Part shown: positions 55,207-63,080 of the stretch, in pieces
Layout: each line of letters begins with the position of its first letter
How positions within the stretch are numbered: position 1 is the first letter of the stretch
Source: Methanofollis sp. W23
GTDB lineage: Archaea; Halobacteriota; Methanomicrobia; Methanomicrobiales; Methanofollaceae
Reading direction: 5' to 3'
NCBI RefSeq assembly: GCF_017875325.1
Contig: NZ_JAGGMN010000001.1
Coordinates: forward strand, 744,001-808,000
DNA: 64,000 nt
The notes under the pieces: model-generated
Databases searched by the model: none
Told to the model about the DNA's origin: nothing
Seen by the model: the letters and a program-made list of their open reading frames with translations, nothing else
Position numbers and translations under genes: made by a program

Positions 55207-56703
55207 TCAGGAATCGCTCTTCTGCATCTCTCTGTCAGTCTCTTCAAAGACCGCCACAAGTTCAGGCTCAGGTGCAGGCGTCATCTTGCTGACGACATAG
55301 ATCGCAAGCATCGAGAGAATGAACCCTGGCACGATCTCGTACAGCCCGAAGAACCCGAACCATTTCCAGACCAGGACCGTCAGCCCGCCGACGACGATCC
55401 CGGCGAGGGCCCCCTGCCGCGTCGTCCGCTTCCAGAAGAGCCCCATCAGGATCACCGGCCCGAAGGTCGCACCGAATCCGGCCCAGGCGTAGGAGACGAT
55501 CTGGAAGACGCTGCTCTCTGGGTCGAGCCCGAGGAAGATCGCCAGCACTGCAACGAAAAGAACCGAGAGACGGCTCACCCAGATCAGTTCCTTCTCACTC
55601 GCCTCATGCCTGAAGAATGATTTGTAGAGGTCCTGTGAGACCGCCGAGGCGCTGACCAGGAGCTGGGAAGAGGCCGTGCTCATGATCGCCGCAAGGATCC
55701 CGCAGAGCACGATCCCTGCAAGGAACGAGAAGAAGACCTCGCTTGTCATCACCATAAAGACCGTCTCGGCGTCCGGACCGACCAGAGGCTGGTTCAGGAA
55801 GACACGGCCGACAAGACCGATCGCGACCGCCGCAAGAAGAGAGATCGTAACCCAGATCATGGCGACCGATCTCGCCTCTCTGATCTCCTCGGGTTTTCTG
55901 ATCGCCATGAACCTGACCAGGATATGGGGCTGGCCGAAATACCCGAGCGCCCATGCAAGACTGGAGACGATCGCGATGGCAGTGAGGGGTAGACCGGTCT
56001 CTGCGTCCATGAAGGGGTCGAGGAGCGCAGGGTCGATCTGTTCGATCCCGGCGACGGTGGCCTCAGGGCCGCCAAGGGCGAGGATGGCCATGATCGGGAC
56101 CATCAGGAGTGCAAAGAACATCAGTGTCCCCTGGATGAAGTCGGTGAGACAGACTGCCTTGAACCCCCCGGTGAAAGTGTAGGCGACGACGATCAACGAC
56201 CCGACCAGCAGCGCGGTGGTGTAGTCGAGCCCGAAGACCGTGTTGAAGAGTTTTCCGCCGGCGACAAACTGCGCCGAGGTGTATATCAGGAAGAAGATCA
56301 GGATAAAGACGGCGGCAATCGCGCTGATGATGCCGGATTGATCATTGAACCTGTTCCTGAAGAAGTCGGGAAGGGTTAGCGAGTCGTTGGCCTTCTGGGT
56401 ATAGATACGCAGGCGTTTTGCGACAAATTTCCAGTTCAGGAAGGTCCCGATGATGAGCCCGAGCGCCACCCAGATGGCACTCATGCCAGAGAGATAGGCA
56501 AGTCCTGGCAGGCCGATGAGCAACCACCCACTCATATCTGAGGCTTCAGCACTGAGTGCTGCAACATAACGGTTCAGACCTCTGTTCCCGAGGATATAGT
56601 CGCTGACAGTGTGCGTCTTGTTGTAATACAAGAGCCCGATGAGGACCATTGCGCCTAGATAGACGATAAATGCGGCCAATATTGCGGTGCCGTTGCTGAA
56701 CAT
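55207..56703 (-). CDS. Sodium/solute symporter (SSS family, PutP-like)
   Basis: This integral membrane transporter of 498 residues with about 13 helices couples Na+ entry to solute uptake. The N-terminus ILAAFIVYLGAMVLIGLLYYNKTHTVSDY is typical of PutP, followed by LSAEASDMSGWLLIGLPG (sodium-site region). AGFGATFGPVILMGLFWKRTTRQGA appears near 400. The closest known function is proline uptake; other amino or organic acids are possible. AGGAGAG precedes the ATG at 56703, which is preferred over 56745. A repeat element follows the stop. Confidence 0.92.
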   Translation of the reverse strand: MFSNGTAILAAFIVYLGAMVLIGLLYYNKTHTVSDYILGNRGLNRYVAALSAEASDMSGWLLIGLPGLAYLSGMSAIWVALGLIIGTFLNWKFVAKRLRIYTQKANDSLTLPDFFRNRFNDQSGIISAIAAVFILIFFLIYTSAQFVAGGKLFNTVFGLDYTTALLVGSLIVVAYTFTGGFKAVCLTDFIQGTLMFFALLMVPIMAILALGGPEATVAGIEQIDPALLDPFMDAETGLPLTAIAIVSSLAWALGYFGQPHILVRFMAIRKPEEIREARSVAMIWVTISLLAAVAIGLVGRVFLNQPLVGPDAETVFMVMTSEVFFSFLAGIVLCGILAAIMSTASSQLLVSASAVSQDLYKSFFRHEASEKELIWVSRLSVLFVAVLAIFLGLDPESSVFQIVSYAWAGFGATFGPVILMGLFWKRTTRQGALAGIVVGGLTVLVWKWFGFFGLYEIVPGFILSMLAIYVVSKMTPAPEPELVAVFEETDREMQKSDS

Positions 56704-57269
56704 GCTCTCTCCTGTAATGATGCACCCTGTCCGCCATTCATTCATTTTTTAAAAAAGAAGGCAGAGATACATCGATTCTTAGAAAGGTTCACAGGAACAC
56801 TATTTATAGGGTTCGGACTTGACTTCTGGAAGAGAGTTGGTGCGGAGGCACAGAAGGGGTCAGATGTTCAGAATAGTTCCCATAATAAATTATTATTGAT
56901 AATAAGGCCCTATATCTCTAAGAAATTGACTGCATAGAAATATCTACCTATTTTTTATGCACATGTGGCTTCCATGCCTTTTTTCTTCGATCGCACCTGG
57001 AGCGCTGCCCCTGACCTCCGGGATGAAGGGGGAGGCAGGAAGGTAGGACCGATGTTTTTTGAGGGAATTGCCCTGTTCACTCCTTCTCTTCGCGCGGGCC
57101 ACCACGTCCTGTCTTCATGGTCTTCTTTCTGCTTTCCCGTCCCTCTTACCCTCCCTGGCGTCCGGGGGGAGGGCAACCCGGCGCGGTGGGAGGGGGGACG
57201 GTGAAGGATGCATGGGTGCGCAATGAAGAGGCGGAGATCTTGTCCTGGGTTTTGCCCGGCACTCATCTC
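56704..57269. other. Symporter upstream region plus degenerate repeat pieces
   Basis: From 56740 to 56960 the DNA is AT-rich and likely carries the symporter promoter (minus strand). From about 57130 to 57245 lie fragments of the repeat family (GGCAACCCGGCGCGG, GGATGCATGGGTGCGCAATGAAGAG). No gene is supported. Confidence 0.45.
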
Positions 57270-58055
57270 TCACCGCAGTCTCACGACTTCTCCAAGGGAC
57301 GCCACCGAGTCGATGACTGCATCTGGGACTACCCGCGCCTGATTCACGAATTTTTCGTCGTATTTCCCGGTTCTGACCAGGACCGCCCGCATCCCGGCGC
57401 CCTTTGAACCGCCGATGTCGGTCATGATATCGTCCCCGACCATGACGGCATCTCCTGGGGCCACGCCCATATCGTCAAGGGCCCGCGCGAAGAAGGCCGG
57501 TGAAGGCTTTCCGACAAGATGGGCCCTGGCCCCGCTGGCGTACTCAAGGGCCGTCACATAGGGCCCGGCGGAGAGCATCAGGTCCTCTGCGCCCCGCCAA
57601 TAGCGGTCTTTTTCAAGGGCGATGAGGTCGGCGCCCTGGAGGAGAAGCCTGAAGGCGCGGTTCATCGACTCGTAGGTGAATTCGTCCCCGGCGTCCCCGA
57701 CGACGACAAACCTGGTGCCCTCTTCCCCGGCACCGAGCGGTATGCCGGCCGCCGAGAAGTCGGTGTGCAGATCCCCGGTGGTGAGCAGGTAGCACGGCCC
57801 GCCCCCGCGCCGCCTGATCTCTCGCACCGCCGCCACCGACGGGGTGAAGATCGAGGACGCGGGGATGTCATATCCAAGTCCTTCCAGCTTCGCCGCCAGC
57901 GCGGCACGAGAACTGCGGGTGGTGTTGGAGACGCACCGAAACAGAACCCCGGCCGCCTGCAATGCCTTCACCACCGCTGTCCCGCCAGGCACGGGCACGC
58001 CGCCGACATGGAGCACGCCTTCGATATCGAAAAGTACTGCCTCTGTGTTGATCAT
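57270..58055 (-). CDS. HAD superfamily (subfamily IIA) phosphatase-like protein
   Basis: This soluble HAD-IIA protein of 261 residues belongs to the group of TIGR01458/TIGR01460 and nitrophenyl-phosphatase-like enzymes. Motif I reads FDIEGVL, so the second acid is Glu where most phosphatases have Asp. Motif II is CVSNTTRSS, motif III is KPSPAFF and motif IV is MVGDDIMTDIGGSKGAGM. The cap lies between motifs II and III. A Mg2+-dependent phosphate monoesterase is the family role; the substrate is unknown. The start at 58055 removes a 12-residue extension. It is monocistronic. Confidence 0.88.
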   Translation of the reverse strand: MINTEAVLFDIEGVLHVGGVPVPGGTAVVKALQAAGVLFRCVSNTTRSSRAALAAKLEGLGYDIPASSIFTPSVAAVREIRRRGGGPCYLLTTGDLHTDFSAAGIPLGAGEEGTRFVVVGDAGDEFTYESMNRAFRLLLQGADLIALEKDRYWRGAEDLMLSAGPYVTALEYASGARAHLVGKPSPAFFARALDDMGVAPGDAVMVGDDIMTDIGGSKGAGMRAVLVRTGKYDEKFVNQARVVPDAVIDSVASLGEVVRLR

Positions 58056-59262
58056 CGCCCGTCCGTCGGTGGAGACGATTAAAAAAACCATCTCATATGC
58101 TCATGTGAGGAGTGGCCTCTTGGACGAAGATTGGGCCTGGAAGGCCCAGTCAATGAAATATGAAGAGAGAAGTACCTTCCCCTCTGTAGAGATCGTCATC
58201 AGGGGACTCCTGATAGAACTGATATTTGCTATGGGGCCATCCCGGCCCTCTCGCGCGCCCCCCCCTCCTCCCAGAAGATACGGAAGATGGTGAGAGGGGA
58301 GATCCTCACCCCTTCGTTGTGCACCCATGCATCCATCACTTCTCCGGACCCCCGGAACAAGAAGACCATGAGGACAGAATGCGGTCCCTTGCGGGTCTTT
58401 GTGGCACACTTCCCGCCAGAGAGATCCTACAGAGGGCTCTGTAGAAATCCTCTGGACTGTTATCTTTGGCGGGTGCGTGCCGCCGCCGCCCCCTGGTCCC
58501 TCCGAGTGAAGATAAACGGTGGACGGCATTACGCTCTTCATGGCGATTGAGTGTGCCTTCCCGGCCCTATCTTCATCCCCGGGGGTCCGGGGACAGCGCC
58601 CCAGGCGCGGGGATGTGGGAAGGCGGTTGAATCATACTCAAATCAAAAAAGTGGTGATTTCTACAGGGCCGGATATTCAAACTTTAGGGAGGGAATGATA
58701 GTATGTTCGAGGTGATCTGCAATATTCGATAGGAACCCTGGCATGTATAGGAGAGGAAGACAGGATAGCCAGAAGCGCGACCCCTCTCGTAGAATCTTCA
58801 CTACCGTCCTGCACCGAGGGGTTGCCCCTCCCAGATCCCCTGTAGAGAGATACATGAAAGGTGGCGAATGGACAGGATTCTTTCCAGACCATGGGGCGCA
58901 GTTCTGAGTTATTTTCATACTGCGGCCATCCCAACACTCTCCAGCCTTACCCTCACAGAAGATAACGATGGACGACAGTTCAGAATTCTTACCGCCTCGT
59001 AGCACTAAGAAGCATTTATGGCCCCCTCACATCTTTGCGCCGGGGGCGACACCCTTCCCAGAGGATATCCGCGTTCGAAATGCCTTGAAAGGAGCGTTTC
59101 GGTTCGAAGGAGCGTTCAAACCTCAGAGCGTTCTGGGATCTGCTTGCTATATACTTGAGGGGTGTATCCTCTCCCTGGATTGGGGAAGGACAGGAGGATA
59201 ATATCGTTCATCTTTCGATTCCGAGATGTTTATATGGATCATTCTATCAATTGCATGATGGA
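58056..59262. repeat. Gene-free stretch with a complete repeat element
   Basis: No gene is supported. CTACAGAG-GG-CTCTGTAG at 58427-58444 marks two elements abutting end to end; the second is 58435-58670. A GC-rich piece lies near 58480. The last 100 bases before the NYN gene are AT-rich, with a TATA-like TTTATATGG at 59229-59237, 26-34 bases before its ATG, which fits a leaderless transcript. Confidence 0.55.
58435..58670. repeat. Composite repeat element with 15-bp inverted ends (236 bp)
   Basis: The left end GGCTCTGTAGAAATC and right end GATTTCTACAGGGCC match at 14 of 15 positions. The interior is GCCGCCGCCCCCTGG, GACGGCATTACGCTCTTCATGG, GTGCCTTCCCGGCCC, a GC-rich palindrome (GGGGACAGCGCCCC) and GTGGGAAGGCGG. 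The module order is the same as in 11502-11732. Confidence 0.75.
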
Positions 59263-60345
59263 ATGGATATAAAATCTGATTCAATTGCACTCTTCATCGA
59301 TTTTGACAATATTGAGATCGGCATCAGGAGAGAATATAACCGGAATTTTTCGATCGGGCCCATCATCAAAGAACTCTCTGAGATGGGCACGGTGGTGGTC
59401 AGGCGGGCCTATGGTGATTGGGTGTCCTATCAGTCCTACCGTGAAGGACTTATCGAACACGGGATCGAACTGATCGAACGGACTTCCATCACTAACAGCG
59501 GGAAGAACGGGGCGGACATCAAGATCGCCATCGACGCCGTCGACCTGGCGCTGAAGAACGACTTCATCAATATCTTCGTGATCGTATCTGGAGACAGCGA
59601 CTTCCTCCCGCTCATCCAGAAGTTGAGAGAATATGGGAAGTATGTGACGGTGATCAGCGGCGATGGGTTCACCAGTCCGTATATCATGAAAAATTGCGAC
59701 AAGTTCATCTCCTACGAAACGATCGCCGGGATCGAGAAACCTCATGAAGAGAAGAAGAAGTTGAAGGATGCGATCGAACTGCTTGAGAAGGTCATCCTCT
59801 CCAGGGTCGACGAGGGAAAGGGGTTGCACCTGGCTGCGATCAAAAACCAGATGCTCAGGCTTGACCCTTCTTTCAACGAGAAGTCCTATGGGTTTTCCAA
59901 TTTTGGAAAATTTATCAGGTACATCGGCGACGAATGCCTGCTCCCGATCAAGATCCATACGAGGGACAGCGGTGACTGGTTCCTTGACTACTTCTCTGAT
60001 CACGACGAGATGATCACCTCAGAGGAATACCAGCAGCGGGAACCACATCTCAGGGAGTGGGGGATCATCTTTGGGACTATTGAACGGTGTTTCCGCGAGG
60101 GAGAGGGGAAGTATACGCAAGGGTGGTACCAGTACCTGATCGCCTACTTAACGCAGCAGAGGCGGGAGGGAAAGATCGGTCTGGACCAGAGCAGTCTCAA
60201 GGCGGCCCTGCTCCGTCTCCTCGAGTCTGATATATTGATCAGGAAAAATCCCGAGAAGAGTCTTGAAAAATCGGTGTTCATGTTGCCTGACGACTATGAG
60301 GAGAGGAAGGCCAGGTTCATGGACGACCGGTTCCGCGACCTGTGA
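59263..60345 (+). CDS. NYN-domain protein (LabA/PIN-like nuclease fold) with C-terminal OST-HTH-like domain
   Basis: This soluble protein has about 360 residues from the ATG at 59263. The N-terminal NYN domain (about 1-165) has the acidic residues FIDFDNIE, ADIKIAIDA and VSGDSDFLPLI that form the putative metal-dependent RNase site. After a helical linker, regions at about 180-250 and 265-355 resemble winged-helix OST-HTH (LOTUS) RNA-binding domains (LHLAAIKNQMLRLDPSFNEKSYG and GKIGLDQSSLKAALLRLLESDIL, read in parts). The pairing of NYN and OST-HTH suggests RNA cleavage or silencing. The TATA element and lack of leader fit a leaderless mRNA. It stands alone; its targets are unknown. Confidence 0.86.
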   Translation: MDIKSDSIALFIDFDNIEIGIRREYNRNFSIGPIIKELSEMGTVVVRRAYGDWVSYQSYREGLIEHGIELIERTSITNSGKNGADIKIAIDAVDLALKNDFINIFVIVSGDSDFLPLIQKLREYGKYVTVISGDGFTSPYIMKNCDKFISYETIAGIEKPHEEKKKLKDAIELLEKVILSRVDEGKGLHLAAIKNQMLRLDPSFNEKSYGFSNFGKFIRYIGDECLLPIKIHTRDSGDWFLDYFSDHDEMITSEEYQQREPHLREWGIIFGTIERCFREGEGKYTQGWYQYLIAYLTQQRREGKIGLDQSSLKAALLRLLESDILIRKNPEKSLEKSVFMLPDDYEERKARFMDDRFRDL

Positions 60346-60862
60346 ACGCCCTGGTGGGGGGGCCTTCTGATCCTGTGACTGAATAGGCAAGGGACGGCAG
60401 CACTCTCTGAAACAATTTTGTACTTGAGATCATCCCAGAACTCTCCTGCTCTTCCTCGTCACCGATGAAGAGCGATGGATGAGAATAAAGAGATCCCTGC
60501 GTTTTCATCGCGCAACTCTGCATTCGCCGCCTGTCCCCATGCTCGCGCTGGGAGCACTGTCCCCGGACCCCGATGATGGCGATTGGGGCGAGAAGGCAGA
60601 GCGATGATCGTGAAGACGGGACGCAGTCCTCTCCCAATCTTCATCTGCGGGAGGTCCGTAGGGTGACAGACACGCCCCCCGGACCCCCCACGACGAGGAT
60701 AGGGGTGGGGCGGCAATGAGGCGGCGGTCTCACAGATTGTCCTGTTCTGAATAGGGAGCACAGGTCCACACACTATAGAAACCCACAATCATGTTCAATC
60801 GCGTATGCGTGAACCAGGGGTTCATGCCAGATTCTACAGAGCAAAAAAAAGGAGAGTGCTTC
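60346..60862. repeat. Intergenic stretch with repeat modules
   Basis: No gene is supported. It contains module C (about 60425-60520: GATCATCCCAGAACTCTCC...AGAGATCCCTGCGTTTTCATCG), a GC-rich segment (60545-60570), another at about 60660-60705, and a near-consensus type A hairpin at 60787-60842. The latter ends GATTCTACAGAGC and abuts the T-rich 3' end of the helicase gene. Confidence 0.6.
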
Positions 60863-62482
60863 TCACTGGTCAACTGGCACTGCAAGGGTGAGGCAGGTTC
60901 CGCCGATAAGACGGACGTTCCCGATGCTCTTGCCCTTCATCCGCTCGACAACCGTCTTTGCCGACTCTTCTGGTACTTCGACAAAGGTATCGGTGCCTTC
61001 GATCCTGATCGCCCCGATGGACCGCCCCGAGATCCCGGTCTCGCCGGCCAGGGCACCCACGATATCTTTGGGCCTTATGTTGCGGTCTTTGCCGGCGTTG
61101 AGGTGGAGACGGACCATCCCGGCCTCGACCTCACTCCTGTCCTCTGGTGCCGCGGATGAGGACGATGCCGAGGATGACCGCCGCGTCTTGCGACTGAGCA
61201 TCATCTTCAGGACGGCCGCCGCCACGTCCCTGGCAGAGAGATCGTCCTCGCCGATCACCTGGTCGACGATCCCGGCGTAACGGTCGAGGTCCCCTTCCTC
61301 GATCGTCTCCTTGATCTCCTCGGCCAGATGACGCATCCTGCTCTCTTCGACATCCCGTTCACTCGGGACCGGGATCGTGTGGATCCTGGCCCGGCACCGG
61401 CGCTGGATCGCCTTCAGGCGGTAGCCGTCCCGCGGCCCCATGAAGGTGATCGCCCGGCCGCCGCGCCCGGCCCTGGCCGTCCGGCCGATCCGGTGGACAT
61501 AATACTCGAGGTCCTGGGGCAGGTCGTAGTTGATGACCAGTTCCACGTCCTCGACATCGATCCCCCTGGCCGCGACGTCGGTGGCGATGAGCACGTCGAT
61601 GGCGTCGTTCCTGAACCTGCCCATCACGCGGTCGCGCTGCATCTGCTTCATGCCGCCATGGAGTGCCTCGGCCCTGACCCCGAGGGTGTGGAGTTGTGCC
61701 GTGAGGTCGTCCACGCCCTGTTTGGTGTTGCAAAAGACGATCGTAAGCTCAGGGTTGTAGATCTGGAGGAGCCTGGAGAGCACTTCCGGCTTCTCCTTTC
61801 TCCTGACCTTCACCGACAACTGCTCCACCTGCGGGACGGTCATCTCTTTCTGCTGCACCCGCACGAATGCCGGGTCCTGCTGGAAACGGCGCGAGATGTC
61901 CCGGATCGGCTTGGGCATCGTTGCGGAGAAGAGGACGGTCTGGCGGTCGTCAGGGGTCTCGGAGAGGATCCGCTCGATGTCTTCCCTGAAACCCATGTCC
62001 AGCATCTGGTCGGCCTCGTCGAGGACGACAGTCTGCACGGTGTCAAGCATGAGGGTGCCGCGTTCCAGGTGGTCGATCACCCGTCCGGGTGTCCCGACAA
62101 CGATCTGCGCCCCGCGCCGCAGTGCTCCGAACTGCCGCCCGATCGGCTGGCCGCCATAGATGGGGACGACCGAGATATTTCCCTGGTGACGGGACAGTCT
62201 CTTGATCTCGCCAGACGTCTGGAGGGCGAGTTCGCGGGTCGGAGAGAGGACCAGCGCCTGTGTCCTGGAGTCTTCCTGGTCGACCTTCTCGACGAGCGGG
62301 ATCCCGAATGCCGCCGTCTTACCGGTACCGGTCTGGGCCTGACCGGTTACGTCCTGTCCCTCCAGAATCTTGGGGATAGCAAGTTTCTGGATGGGTGTTG
62401 GCTCCTCAAAGCCCATATCTTCTATTGCCTTGAGGATATTCGGGGAGATAGGAAAAGTTGAGAAGCCACAATATTCTTGCAT
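60863..62482 (-). CDS. DEAD-box RNA helicase with C-terminal DbpA-like RNA-binding domain
   Basis: This ATP-dependent RNA helicase has 539 residues. The Q motif is FEEPTPIQKLAIP; motif I is AQTGTGKT, II is VLDEADQML, III is FSATMP, V is ATDVAARGIDV and VI is HRIGRTARAG. The core is followed by a linker and a C-terminal DbpA-type RNA-recognition fold (about 460-535: VRLHLNAGKDRNIRPKDIVGAL, in parts). It probably remodels rRNA or mRNA, as CsdA/DeaD proteins do in bacteria, for instance under cold. The starting ATG at 62482 is the first available. The 3' side abuts a repeat element. Confidence 0.94.
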   Translation of the reverse strand: MQEYCGFSTFPISPNILKAIEDMGFEEPTPIQKLAIPKILEGQDVTGQAQTGTGKTAAFGIPLVEKVDQEDSRTQALVLSPTRELALQTSGEIKRLSRHQGNISVVPIYGGQPIGRQFGALRRGAQIVVGTPGRVIDHLERGTLMLDTVQTVVLDEADQMLDMGFREDIERILSETPDDRQTVLFSATMPKPIRDISRRFQQDPAFVRVQQKEMTVPQVEQLSVKVRRKEKPEVLSRLLQIYNPELTIVFCNTKQGVDDLTAQLHTLGVRAEALHGGMKQMQRDRVMGRFRNDAIDVLIATDVAARGIDVEDVELVINYDLPQDLEYYVHRIGRTARAGRGGRAITFMGPRDGYRLKAIQRRCRARIHTIPVPSERDVEESRMRHLAEEIKETIEEGDLDRYAGIVDQVIGEDDLSARDVAAAVLKMMLSRKTRRSSSASSSSAAPEDRSEVEAGMVRLHLNAGKDRNIRPKDIVGALAGETGISGRSIGAIRIEGTDTFVEVPEESAKTVVERMKGKSIGNVRLIGGTCLTLAVPVDQ

Positions 62483-63080
62483 TCCTTATATGTGTGTGCT
62501 CACCCCTCATTATGTACCATGTCAGGGCAGGGGCATATTCCCTCCCTGACTCTCTTTTGAGAGATCTATATTCCGGGGGATATGCATCCGACTTCCAGGA
62601 GATCGAGATATGGAGGTCGATATCACATATTACTGACTTTACGCCCATATTCATCTCCTCGCGCGCCCGGTCGACGAGGGGGTGGAGGAGGGAGGAACCA
62701 GGGCCACGCCCTCCAGGGTACTTCACCTCCCTCTTCATGTTCACCTGTTGTGCCTGCCCGGTTCCCCTGTCACTTCTGGATCCCGGGGCAAGACCCTGGA
62801 GGTCATCCCAAAACTCTCCCGCCCTCCTCTCACCAATGAGAGCGATGGATGAGATTGAAGAGATCCCTGCATTTTCATCGCGCACCCATGCATCCGTCGC
62901 CGACTCCCACGCCCACGTCGAGGGCGAGTGCCGCCTGGATCTCCTGAACCTCGATTGCGTCGGGAAGGCAGAGGGGAAACCATGAAGATAGGACGCAATC
63001 CCCCGCCAGTCTTCATCGGTGAGGGGTCCGGGGGGACGGCATGTCCGCCCCCCGGCCTGCATCCCTGCAGAATAAAGATC
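62483..63080. repeat. Gene-free stretch with repeat modules
   Basis: Bases 62483-62650 are AT-richer and probably hold the helicase promoter (minus strand). Then come a module C copy (about 62795-62895: GAGGTCATCCCAAAACTCTCC...GAAGAGATCCCTGCATTTTC) and a GC-rich end (about 63020-63050). No gene is supported. Confidence 0.5.

Noticed and set aside
4176-63080. Interspersed repeats as a CRISPR array
   Set aside because: The repeats are in both orientations, irregularly spaced and differ in length and sequence; there are no uniform spacers and no cas genes.
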